64,000 bases of DNA from Saposhnikovia divaricata (Eukaryota > Streptophyta > Magnoliopsida > Apiales > Apiaceae), in contig CM071596.1 of the NCBI GenBank assembly GCA_036435485.1, positions 59,445,001-59,509,000 of the forward strand, given 5' to 3'. This document shows positions 23,785 to 33,941 of this stretch, piece by piece. The notes under the pieces were generated by a model that did no database searches, was not told the DNA's origin, and worked only from the letters and a program-made list of their open reading frames with translations. The first letter of the stretch is position 1. Each line of letters starts with the position of its first letter. Made by a program: the position numbers and the translations under genes.

Positions 23785-24228
23785 CACGAGAAGGTGACAT
23801 TTATTCAAGTTGAAAAGGTTTTATATCTTTCTTACATTTACAAGTACTCAAATAGGGTATAGAAAAAAACAAACAAATCCTTTCACAATTCATGTTTGGA
23901 TTGTGATATATATTTAAATTATTGTTGCATATTCAACAATAGCTTGTTAGCATATAAGATCACTGTTTAATGCTTTTGTAGTAAAAAAAAACAACTTGAG
24001 TTGTAAGGTATCGTTCATAATATCTATTAAATATATTATTATATATAAAATTAGTAAATAAAAGGAAATATATTTCCATAATTAGATATAAACATGACCT
24101 TGATTTATTATTTCACTAAGTTGTAGTGACAATTTATAAAAATCATATTTCATTATATTATTTACTTTTTTAATTAAAATTTATTTACGTATCTAAATAT
24201 AGATGTGTAATTGTTATTATATATGTCA
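23785..24228. other. AT-rich unassigned sequence
   Basis: This is probably the leader remnant of the LTR element just upstream plus old flanking DNA. No frame, repeat or motif stands out. Confidence 0.4.
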
Positions 24229-24418
24229 CACTACGTCATAGATGGTCGTATGCAACGCACTCCTACTGTTGCATAAGACACTTTTTTGTTACATTAGGCC
24301 TAAGGTAACGCACTTTTACCATTTCATCCGCTATTGTTACCTTTGATCTCAAATGTAACGCTCAGCTTCTCAATGGTAACACAAGGGAAAGCGTTGCATC
24401 AGGTCCATAGAGTAACAC

Positions 24419-24922
24419 TGTTGGGTTTAAACCCAATATGAATAGTATGGGTTTTGGTGATCCAAAACATATATGGATTGGGTAATAATTATGTGTTTAG
24501 ATAATTATTATAGATGGTATATTTAGATACCAAGTATGATAAGGATTGTAATTGGAAACCAAGTATGAAAAGGATATCTTGGTGGCTAAGTTTGTGATGG
24601 CTATATATACATAGTCATATCGTATTTGTCCGTGGGGAGGTTAAAGCTTAAGAGATGTAGTCTTAAGTATTGTTTGGGGATGCTTGAGCATTGTTGGCTC
24701 AAGTATCGGGTTGGGACACCTTTAAGGTATTATTGTTTTGATGTATTATTGATAATTGTTTGGATTAATAATACAAGTTGGGGCGTGGGTGTTTCCACGT
24801 CAAGTATTTGTGTGTTCTTGTTTTGCGCTTTGGTAGATCTTGTCAATTATTGATTGGTGTGTGTGCGTGCTCTGTATTGGTGGTTTGTGAATCTCGGATT
24901 GTGTAAGTCCCCTAACCTAACA
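24419..24922 (+). repeat. 5' LTR of element F
   Basis: It starts TGTTGGGTTTAAACCC (a palindromic terminus) and ends CCTAACA. The same 504-base length is found in the 3' copy. Confidence 0.93.
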
Positions 24923-25478
24923 AGTGGTATCAGAGCCAAGGTTCGGGTTCGTGATGGATGAGGTTGAGGGAAAGTTTGAGGTTCAATTGGTATGGCAGAG
25001 CATGATGAATGATTTACTGATAAGAAGATTGCTACTAAAGCGGGTAGAGACAAAGTTACGTGCGGTATGGATTATTCGGTTGGCCTTGCACCGTGGATCA
25101 ATCCTGTGCGGACACAAGATGGAAGAAGATGGAAGAGGTCATCGCAACTATTTCAATGGCTTGATCAACCAGGTGAACTATTTGGATGATACTAGTGATT
25201 TTCTTCAGGAGACCGAAGGATTGTGAAAGCATGGATCGGGTGACTCAACATGTGGAAGAGCACTCGTGGTGGTTGATGCACGTGATTTTGTAGATGGATA
25301 CATCGTTATGGTGAAGAACGATGGTTTGGAGGGTCACTATACAGGTTTTAGCGACACTCAAGATTGGAGGAGCAACATGAGGAGATTCTTGTTCGAGGGG
25401 AGGCGTTGGCAGATGGACGTCGATGGCTTTGATGGTTACCGTTCAATCCAATATGGGTATTGGGTTGAAGGGGAGGAT

Positions 25479-25982
25479 TGTTGGGTTTAAACCCAATACG
25501 AATAGTATGGGTTTTGGTGATCCAAAACATATATGGATTGGGTAATAATTATGTGTTTAGATAATTATTATAGATGGTATATTCAGATACTAAGTATGAT
25601 AAGGATTGTAATTGGAAACCAAGTATGAAAAGGATTTCTTGGTGGCTAAGTTTGTGATGGCTATATATACATAGTCATATCGTATTTGTCTGTGGGGAGG
25701 TGAAAGCTTAAGAGATGTAGTCTTAAGTATTGTTTGGGGATGCTTGAGCATTGTTGGCTCAAGTATCGGGTTGGGACACCTTTAAGGTGTTATTGTTTTG
25801 ATGTATTATTGATAATTGTTTGGATTAATAATACAAGTTGGGGCGTGGGTGTTTCCACGTCAAGTATTTGTGTGTTCTTGTTTTGCGCTTTGGTAGATCT
25901 TGTCAATTATTGATTGGTGTGTGTGCGTGCTCTGTATTGGTGGTTTGTGAATCTCGGATTGTGTAAGTCCCCTAACCTAACA
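25479..25982 (+). repeat. 3' LTR of element F
   Basis: It directly follows the polypurine tract and ends CCTAACA before the AACAC duplication. Confidence 0.93.
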
Positions 25983-26046
25983 AACACAAAATCAAACAAA
26001 TGCAACACTAGTAAACTGTTACCTTAGCTGAGCCAGAAACAATAGG

Positions 26047-26243
26047 TGACACGTGTGGGGCCCACATGACACGTGGCATCCTAACACGTGGCATGTGCCC
26101 CCAAACTGCCATGTGGCATGTGTGGGTCCCACCTAACACGTGGCAGGTGGGGGGGGGGTCATACTGACACGTGGCATGTGGGGGGCACATGCCACGTGGC
26201 TAGTGTGGGGCCCACCTGACTCGTGGCATGTGGGACCCACTCT
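26047..26243. repeat. GC-rich block with six CACGTG motifs in CACTA3
   Basis: Units of the type (t)gacacgtggcatgtg and gtggggcccac repeat directly and inverted for about 200 bases. CACGTG (the G-box core) occurs six times. The block can form strong foldbacks. It is comparable to the GC-rich block of CACTA1 at 13815-13918. Confidence 0.85.
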
Positions 26244-26420
26244 CTATTGCAACACTACGTAATTATCTAATGCAACACTGTAATTATGTAATGTAACACT
26301 GCAATCTTCTTTTAAGAAATACAAAAAAAAAACTAATGTAACACTTTGTTATTCTAATGTTACAGTTCATGATAACAAGAGCAATTGCAACACTAATAAT
26401 AAAAATTTTGCAATATCCAA

Positions 26421-27171
26421 TTTGCACATATAATAATCCCATTACAAACCAGCAAACCCTAATCTAGTCAATACAAAATATTCTCAAATAACATATTCTT
26501 AAAGCAACATATTCAAAGCTGGCGTCATCAAACATGTTCAAAGATTTTTTAGTCGAAAGAGTAAATTTCAAGTCTTGAAGCATTGTAACTGTAGCATTGT
26601 AACTGTTTGATTGGTTTGGTGATTGTGTTCAGATGAGGAAGCTAGTGTATTTGGAGAATCGCATCTTTGAAGATACACCGTTCCTGACTGTAAGAATTAA
26701 TAGAAAATTTAATGTAAGATCAATGGTTTTAACAATATATTAAAACTGATATAAATTATCATGCAGCAACTTGGCAATAACAAAAGGCAAAATTGTTCAT
26801 TCACAAATAAATTGACATTTGACAGCATTTATGATGGAATAAAAGGAAAAGAAGCAAAGTAGAAAAACAGAGGCAAAATTCAGTTCACTTCAATAAACAT
26901 GCTAGCAGTAAAGGAATATGTACTGCTGAAATCTACCCACACAACTGAAGATCTAAATTATTATGTAATCATATCATATATATATATAACAAATTCACAT
27001 GAGATAATCAAATTTATCACTTAGTGAGATGCAGATTTTACGTATATGCGTATACTGCTAAAAATGAAATTTTAGGATGAACCTGTAACATGCATTACAT
27101 CAATATTGTATGCAAATAGACATCGCTAAAATAGAAGAATATACAGAAATTAATTTTGAGTACGACCACAC
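26421..27171. other. CACTA3/captured-gene interior left of MIRO exon
   Basis: This is AT-rich and intron-like. On the minus strand it lies downstream of the MIRO exon at 27172-27244. The next expected MIRO exon (after FLSE) was not found. No frame is recognised. Confidence 0.4.
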
Positions 27172-27244
27172 CTCTGATAAAAACCGATCAATCGACATCT
27201 CTCCCAACTCTGCAGCATCTACGTATGGAGCTTTGCTCCAAGCA
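27172..27244 (-). pseudogene. MIRO GTPase gene fragment, downstream exon (FLSE exon)
   Basis: A minus-strand exon of 73 bases lies between a CTGCAG acceptor and a GTGTGG donor. It encodes (S)AWSKAPYVDAAELGEMSID then RFLSE. From knowledge of the family, plant mitochondrial Rho GTPases (MIRO) have, after their second EF-hand, the sequence FSTAPESPW, APYKDAAE and a FLSEW segment. The exon's first base completes the split Ser codon left open by the exon at 43496. MIRO proteins anchor in the outer mitochondrial membrane and govern mitochondrial movement and shape; only a short central piece is present here. Confidence 0.85.
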
Positions 27245-27804
27245 CTGCAGGTCGAAAAGGTAAACAAGGAAACACTGTGAGAGGCATGGTCAAAGTACAT
27301 GATGATTAGAACAACAATACAGAACTGTCATGAGCAAATTTTGGTAGTCTAGGAAATTTAAGATATATTATGTCCTGCAAATTAAAATGGCCACAAGTGC
27401 AAGAGGAGCTATTTGTCATCCAAAACACTTTGCACCGATTAAAAATGTTTTAGCAACACCTTATCCTGAGTCAGTAAGTGACAGTGGCATATAAAGAAAA
27501 TAAGTATCTTCCAACCAAGAAAAATTAATTGGTACTTCTACTACGGTAATATATTATACCTGGGTGTCCAGCAAATTTGAGATATGACCAGTACATATAG
27601 TCAACAGACCCTGCACGATCAGACCTCAGAGAGATTTTACTCTGTACTCAAAATCAAAATTGGATATCAAAAGACGCTAATCAAAACTTCTATTATATCC
27701 ATTAATTCTAATCCTATACTTATACAATCTTCTAAACTACAAAACTTTATTGCTATGAGATCACATGGATGCGCCTTTTTAACGAAAACAAATAAAAAAT
27801 AGAA
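27245..27804. other. Intron-like sequence between MIRO exon and element C
   Basis: This is AT-rich, with a possible minus-strand exon-like stretch ending CACCCAG|GTATAA near 27567 that I cannot assign. CTTAA at 27805-27809 is the target duplication of element C. Confidence 0.4.
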
Positions 27805-27809
27805 CTTAA

Positions 27810-28041
27810 TGATAGTAAATGTAATTATGTAAATCATTGCTTAATTGATGTAAATGTATTTATCTCTGTAATTATTGCTAAGACTTAACAGCCAGGCTAT
27901 CAGCTAGGACAGTTAGGAAATCTCCATCAATAATTACAGCAAGGATATCTTCTGTAATTACAACCAAGATACCCTTGGTGTGTATATATAGTTCAGTAAT
28001 GTAATACAAGGAGGTCACGGGGAATTACTCAGATTCTAGCA
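27810..28041 (+). repeat. 5' LTR of element C with TATA box
   Basis: It contains tgtatatatag near 27980 as a likely TATA box. It ends at CTAGCA directly before the PBS TGGTATCAGAGCC. Confidence 0.93.
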
Positions 28042-28165
28042 TGGTATCAGAGCCATACGTCCTACCCTAATCCTTTTTCTTTTTCTCCGATCTTTGCTTA
28101 TCTCTCTCTTTCTTTTTCCGCTGCTTTCACTATATTTTCTTTCTTTCTTTCTTACCACTACTGCA

Positions 28166-28745
28166 ATGACAAACGCTACAGAAACACCTTCTTCTAATAC
28201 AACAGCTCCTGTACCTCCGCCATCTTCTTCCCTTCACCCTGCACAAACAGTCAGCAACATTCGAAACTTAATTCCCCTCACTATCGACCCACAGCAAGTT
28301 CAATATCACTCATGGGCAGAACTTTTTCAAGTGGCTGCTCGTGCTCACTGCGTCATGGATCATATTAACGGTACTACTCCTGATCCTACGCCCAGTAAAG
28401 CCAAGTGGGATCAAATTGATGTTGTTGTTTTATCATGGATTTATTGGACAATCACACATGATCTTCTTCTCACGATCCTCAACAGCTCGTGAAGCATGGC
28501 TCCGCCTCAAGAATCTCTTCCATGACAACAAAAGTGCTCATGCAGCAGATTTGGAGAACCAGTTTAATCATGCTCAGCTGGAGAATTTCTCATCTGTTGC
28601 ATTTTATTGTCAGCATCTTAAGATGCTATCTGATCAACTCTCGTATGTGGATCAATCAGTAAGTGACCAACGACTAGTGATTCAATTAATTAACGGCTTA
28701 TCTCGTGATTATGACACAGTTGGCACGATCATTAGCAACACCTGC
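28166..28745 (+). pseudogene. Element C gag remnant, frameshifted
   Basis: The frame starts MTNATETPSS (28166; an in-frame upstream ATG lies at 28094) and reads a copia gag opening, IRNLIPLTIDPQQVQYHSW, then WDQIDVVVLSWI to a stop at 28492. The gag continues in another frame with STAREAWLRLKNLFHDNK and YCQHLKMLSDQL up to about 28745. The zinc knuckle, protease and integrase are missing. Confidence 0.85.
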
Positions 28746-29924
28746 TCTCTCTCCTCACATCCAACATCCCTTAGACCTGCCCAACAGACCAATCCAGACC
28801 CTCCACCAACATCTCGTCCTATATTAGTATACAGTCGTGCCCCTAAACAGCATACAAACAGACAATCCCAACCACCTCCTACTCGACAACATCCCATGAC
28901 TACCCGATCCCAAACAGCAAACCAATATAATCTACACACCACTTCTCTCTCTCCCTTGCCTCGCTCCCATCTTAGTGCCCTTAAGGTTTATTTCCATCAC
29001 ATGTGTGTCTTCTTCGGAAGTCTCTATATGGTCTATAACAGGCTCCACGATGTGGGTATCAACGGTTTGCCACATTTATAACAAAGATGGGTTTTGTAAG
29101 CAGTAAATGTGACAATTCTTTGTTCATTTACAAGCATGGGGGTGATACCGCATAACTTCTTGTGTACGTAGATGATGTTGTCCTTAATGCCTCCTCTCCA
29201 GCTTTCATTCAACATATCATCTCCAATTTAAGCTCAGAGTTTTCTATGTCTGATTTGGGGCCTCTAAGTTACTTTTTGGGTATTTCGGTTCGCAGAACGG
29301 GTGATCGTATGTTTCTTTCTCAACGGAAATACGCTGAAGATATTCTTCACAGGGCCAAGATGGAAAATTGTAAACCAATTCAGACTCTTGTTGACACCAA
29401 GAACAAGCTAAGTGCTGATTTAGGGGACCTGGTGTCCAATCCATCTTCCTATCGAAGCCTTGCAGGTGCACTACAATACAATATTTGACATTCACCAGAC
29501 CTGACATTAGTTACGCTGTTCAACACATTTGCTTATTTATGCATGCCCCGAGAGAGCCCCACTTTGCTGCCATGAAACGCATTCTTATATACATTAAGGG
29601 AACTCCTGAGTACGGCCTTCATATTTCAGGTTCATCCTCTCCTGACTTGATAGCATATTCTGATGCTGATTGGGGCGGGTGTCCCGAATGACACTCGTCG
29701 TTCCACCTCAGGGTACTGTGTGTTCTTGGGTGATAATTTGATCTCCTGGTCATCTAAACGACAACCCACGCTGTCCCGCTCCTCTGCCGAGGCAGAATAC
29801 CGAGGTGTTGCCAATGTAGTTATAGAGACTTCTTGGATCAGGAACTTACTGCTCGAGCTTCACAATCCTATCCAAAAAGCGACTCTGGTCTACTGTGATA
29901 ATATTAGTGTAGTTTATTTGTCGT
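28746..29924 (+). pseudogene. Element C RT/RNase H remnants, upstream part
   Basis: The sequence jumps from gag to the Pro-rich linker that normally follows integrase (TTRSQTANQ near 28900). It then reaches an RT with in-frame stops (a SLYGL motif near 29010, LVYVDDVVL near 29160, LGPLSYFLGISV near 29260) and an RNase H ([11 protein letters not shown] near 29660, [10 protein letters not shown] near 29785, VYCDN near 29893). Frame changes occur near 29485 and 29690. The RNase H stops abruptly at 29924 where element D begins. Confidence 0.85.
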
Positions 29925-31841
29925 TGAAAGGCATATGATGTAGCTTATTTGTATTTCGAGGATACAACTCAACTTAAACAAGATTGTAATAGTAAATAGT
30001 ATATAGACTGTCACAAGGAATCTCAGATTGTATTATCTGTCAGAAGAAAAAGATCAAGGTCAATCTACAGACTTGAAGAATTACTACATTGAAAGAAGTT
30101 CAGACATCTGATCAAGCCTCAGTGAAGTATTCGTTAAAGAAGTGGATTCATTTAAAGTGACAGAGACAGTACAGAAGAATTAATAGAGAGAGAGAGAATT
30201 AAGAGAAAAGAAAAGGAACCAGATTTTAAAGTCAATATATGGAGAACAGTCATTGCGGTTAGTCACTCATGAACCAGACAGTACATCGAGTGTCAACATT
30301 AAACAGTGGTTGTTTATCATTAACTTCAGTGGTTCAAGCTATCAAGACGGGTATATTAAGAGAAGACGTTAACCACAGTCATAGAGTCAAAAATAAAGAA
30401 AAGCCGTTGGAGTTAGTCGCTCATGAACCAGACCGTGCATCGAGCGTCAACGAAAATTCAGTGGTAATTCTTTATTACTTTCAGTGGTTCAAGAAAAAGA
30501 ATTGAGCTGTCAAAAGATTTATATTAATTCTCTTTTAATTAATATAATTATGTAATTGATTTAATTTAATAAATTAATCATTCTGAATTAATTTATTTAT
30601 TAAATTAATTATCATGTTAATTAATTTTGAATTAATGTATTAATCTAAATTGAGTTAATTAGTTAATTAATTAATTAATCATTATTTATTTAAATGATTA
30701 ATTGATTAATCTATTTAATTAAATCAAATGAAAAGAAAAAGGATTAAGAAATTTAGTCGGTTGATTTTGTAAATGTGAATTGAAGTTGTGTTAGGCTGTT
30801 AGCCTTATACATGTTATATGGTCGACTAATGAATAAAAGAAAGACAGTGGACTGGACAGACATGCATGCATGCAGGGTAAACAAAAGAAAAATAAAAAAA
30901 AAAGAGTTGCAGGCTTGTCGACAAAAGTAAAAGAAAGAGCAAACAAAAGTTCAGGGAAAACAAAAGGAAACTTAAGTCTGTCAAACCTGGAAAAAAGCTG
31001 TCGACTAAGGCATAACGCGCCAGGCCGCGCGTGGCACGCACGCGCCTGGTTAATTAACAACAACAGCCGCGCGTGCATCACACATGTGCTTCCTGTGACT
31101 GGGCTTCGTTTGCAGCAGTTCAAATATTTGTTCAATACAATCATTCAGCTGAGTTTTATTATTAAACAAGACAATCTCAATTGTCTTGCCGATTGTCTTG
31201 TTAACCTTGATTGTCTTGCCTATTGTCTTGGCAATATAAATTGATTGTCTTGGAGATTTTGGATTGTCTTGCCGATTGTCTTGGCAGTACAAAATTGATT
31301 GTATTGGAAGAGCAGATTGTCTTGCCGATTGTCTTGGCAGTACAAATGAAAAAGAAAAGATGCAGATGGCTATAATATTTCAAGACAGGCGGCCAGATAG
31401 AAAACAACACTCAGAACATATCATCTTCAACAAACAAAAATCCATTCTCTCTCATTGAAGAACAACACAGCAAGAGAAATAAATTTGTATAAATTCAAGT
31501 TCATCTTATTTTTAATATCTGATCCGATAGAACTTGTTTACTTGATACTCTTGTAATATTATCGAGTTTTTACTCCTAATCTATATCTCGATTTTTATTA
31601 ACAAATCTAGAAAAATTCATGTCGAATTTTCTAATTTGTTTTTATTAACTAGATATAATTTCTGTACTGTATTTGTAACAAACCCCTCAAGTTAATATAA
31701 TTTTATATTCAACTTGAATTTTGTTTCATTTAATTCCACTCAAATTTGTCAAAATATAAATTAAATTTATCCGGACAAATTTCGATTAAACAGTACTGTT
31801 TGTATTCAACCCCCCCTTCTACAAACATATTGGACCTAACA
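29925..31841 (+). repeat. 5' LTR of element D (1917 bp)
   Basis: It starts TGAAAGGCATATG and ends GACCTAACA. It includes an AT-rich attaatt stretch (30520-30720), a block of attgtcttgcc-type minisatellite (about 31170-31340), and a 3' part leading to the PBS. Small frames in it are mirrored in the other LTR and are not genes. Confidence 0.93.
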
Positions 31842-31843
31842 AT

Positions 31844-31856
31844 TGGTATCAGAGCC
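31844..31856 (+). promoter_or_regulatory. Primer binding site of element D
   Basis: TGGTATCAGAGCC lies two bases after the LTR, complementary to the initiator tRNA-Met 3' end. Confidence 0.92.
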
Positions 31857-31939
31857 TATTGATTGATACACAAATCAAGATCTTATTTTTATTCAGTCAA
31901 AAATCCATTTCGAATTTTTAACTCACTTAAAAATTCATC

Positions 31940-33941
31940 ATGACTTCAAAAATTGGAACTGTTAAGATGCCCATATTTGACAAGGAGAATTATGAACTAT
32001 GGAAAAAGAAAATGATCCTTTTTCTTCAAGTGGCCAATCCTAAATATTTAGGAATATTGAAAACCGGGCCAATAGTTCCTATGATTACTGAAGAGGAAAT
32101 AATCATGGAAGGAGTTGTTGTAGTTCCCGCAAGGACATATCCAAAGGACATTAGTATTTATACAAATGATGACAAAGTGGATATTGCCCTTGATCTTAAT
32201 GTACAATTAATTTTGGTGGAATCCCTAGATGCGATCATGTGCAACCATGTTGTTAACTGTAAAGATGCCAAGCATATCTGGGACACCATTATAACAATAA
32301 ACGAGGGAACTAAGAAAGTCAGGGAAAATATATTGGAAGCTAAGATTGTTCAACCTTACAGCTCTGAAGAGGAAGTGATTGTAGCAGAGTACAGCTACAA
32401 GTCAGGGTTGTAGAGAATTTTATTCATCAGAGGAGCTGGAACAGTTGGAGGATCAATCAATGGCACTGGTTGTATGACAGTTTAATCATTTCAGATTTAG
32501 AAGAAATCCTAATTTCAGACTCAGGTCTACTGAGAACAGATTCCAGCAAGGAGGTTCATCCTCAAGTAGCACAATGGTTGGCTACGAGACTGGAATGGTA
32601 GACAGAAGCAAGATCAGGTGCTTCAACTGTAATGAAATGGGATATTTTGCAACTGAGTGTCATCGACGTGAACAAGATGCAAGGAGAGAGTATGCATCTG
32701 GTAAGAAGAACACAGACACGGCCTATGTGGTACAAGGCAAAAGCTGGGATGACACTGACAGTGATAAAGAGGAGGTTGATGATTTTGCGCTGGTGGTAAA
32801 TGCTGATACATCAACTCCTTATAGTACTCCGGTAGTTCCTGCTGACCCTGAGTTGATTCGTAGTCTTTATAATTCCTTAGATAATGCAAAAATTGATTAT
32901 AGAAGACTAGATCTGCTAAGCACTAATCTTGGAAATGAAGTGTTAGAATTGAAAAAGGTGCATATTAATCAAGATCAACAAAGAGATGAATTAACAATGC
33001 TTCATAAAAAGGAGAAATTGATTCTAGAAGTTGTAGGCAAACAAATGGCTAGAATTACTGAACTTGAAACACAGGTCAGGGCTTGTTATAATTCTGTTAA
33101 GGTTTCCAAAGAGTTTTTTAACAATCAAGTTGTAGAAAGAACAACAGGTATAGGGTATGGCTACAATGAATCCGTTGGATCATTGGGCATAAATTTCCCT
33201 AACCCTGTTAGTGCTAAAGAAATGGGAATACCACATGTACTCAAGAATGTTAAAGAATCTCTATTTAAAAAATCTGATGCTGGACCACCAGATATTCTTT
33301 CTATGGTTATTCAGGAAGAAATGAGAAATGAGGATAGTGCAAATGGCACAGTCTTTGTTAAGGATAAATGTGTTAAGGATAAATCTGTTAAGAACGCTAA
33401 TCCAAAGAATGTTTCATCCAAGAAAGATGTCACAGTCTTTGTTAAGGCTAAATCTGTAGAGGACACTAATCCAGAAAATGTTTCATCCAAGATAGATGTA
33501 CCTAAAGTGCCAGTCAAGGTTGTTGAAACAACTAGTTCTTCTAAGACTGGATTAGGTGGTAATAAGTTGAAACAAAACAATAACATGTCTAACATGAGTA
33601 ACATGCCTATCATTGATTCTAATCATAAAGCATGTGGTGTTGTCAACTGTATGTCTTGTGCTTTTAATGTGATGTCTGCTTACTTTAATGGTAATCATGC
33701 ATGTGATAATAAGACTGCTCCTCGACAACATATGAACAGAAATAAAAATGTTAGATCAAAGACTGCTAGTCCTCCTTATGTTAGGAGAGAAACATTTGTA
33801 CCAAAGCCTAAACAAAGTTTTACTAAGGCTATTTACAAGGTCAAATGTCCAGTCAATGATATTGTTACTAAACAAACATGGATACCTAAATTTAAACAAA
33901 AGATTGTTAAATCTGTTTATAGGGTAATGTTTGCTGACTAA
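31940..33941 (+). pseudogene. Element D gag, interrupted
   Basis: The first frame, 31940-32413, starts MTSKIGTVKMPIFDKENY and matches the gag of element A (ANPKYLGIL versus [24 protein letters not shown] versus [15 protein letters not shown]), then stops. The second frame, 32574-33941 (455 codons), holds the zinc knuckle CFNCNEMGYFATEC, an acidic stretch, a likely coiled coil (LELKKVHINQDQQ and neighbours), and an internal duplication of a VFVK(D/A)K...NVSSK block around 33350-33500. A long, coiled-coil-bearing gag is usual for Sireviruses. The region between the two frames (32414-32573) is shifted and shortened. Confidence 0.85.

Larger units (their letters stand above)
24419..25982 (+). mobile_element. 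Element F: TRIM-like non-autonomous LTR retrotransposon (1564 bp)
   Basis: Two 504-bp LTRs (24419-24922 and 25479-25982) flank a 556-bp interior. A 5-bp duplication AACAC lies at 24414-24418 and 25983-25987. The interior opens with a TGGTATCAGAGCC priming site (24925-24937) and closes with a polypurine tract gaaggggagga (25467-25477). No gag, protease, RT or integrase is present, so F must be mobilised by proteins of another element. The short frames in the interior resemble nothing I recognise. By eye the LTRs differ at seven positions (about 98.6% identity), so F is fairly recent. Confidence 0.93.
24229..26420. mobile_element. CACTA3: left end of a CACTA transposon, interrupted by element F
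   Basis: The terminus CACTACGTCATAGATGG closely resembles the reversed right end of CACTA1 (CACTACGCCATATATGACC). Subterminal motifs follow at once: gttacattaggcctaaggtaac, tgttacctttg, and many (t)gcaacact/tgtaacac copies up to about 26395. The 3 bases before it are TCA. A right end with gtagtg followed by TCA is not found in the window. CACTA3 probably continued through the MIRO/ArfGAP-bearing segments at 26421-27809, 43382-43597 and 55785-57108. Its right end would then be lost or lie beyond the element that begins at 57109. Confidence 0.75.

Noticed and set aside
24924..25490. ORFs of 74-100 codons in the interior of element F
   Set aside because: No similarity to gag or pol; they overlap in different frames and on both strands, as expected by chance.
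26008..26190. Cys/His/Pro-rich ORF resembling a zinc protein
   Set aside because: It is the antisense of the GC-rich CACGTG repeat block; composition follows the repeat.
30269..31458. Several small ORFs repeated at 41356-42545
   Set aside because: They are LTR-internal frames of element D duplicated with the LTR; no family resemblance.
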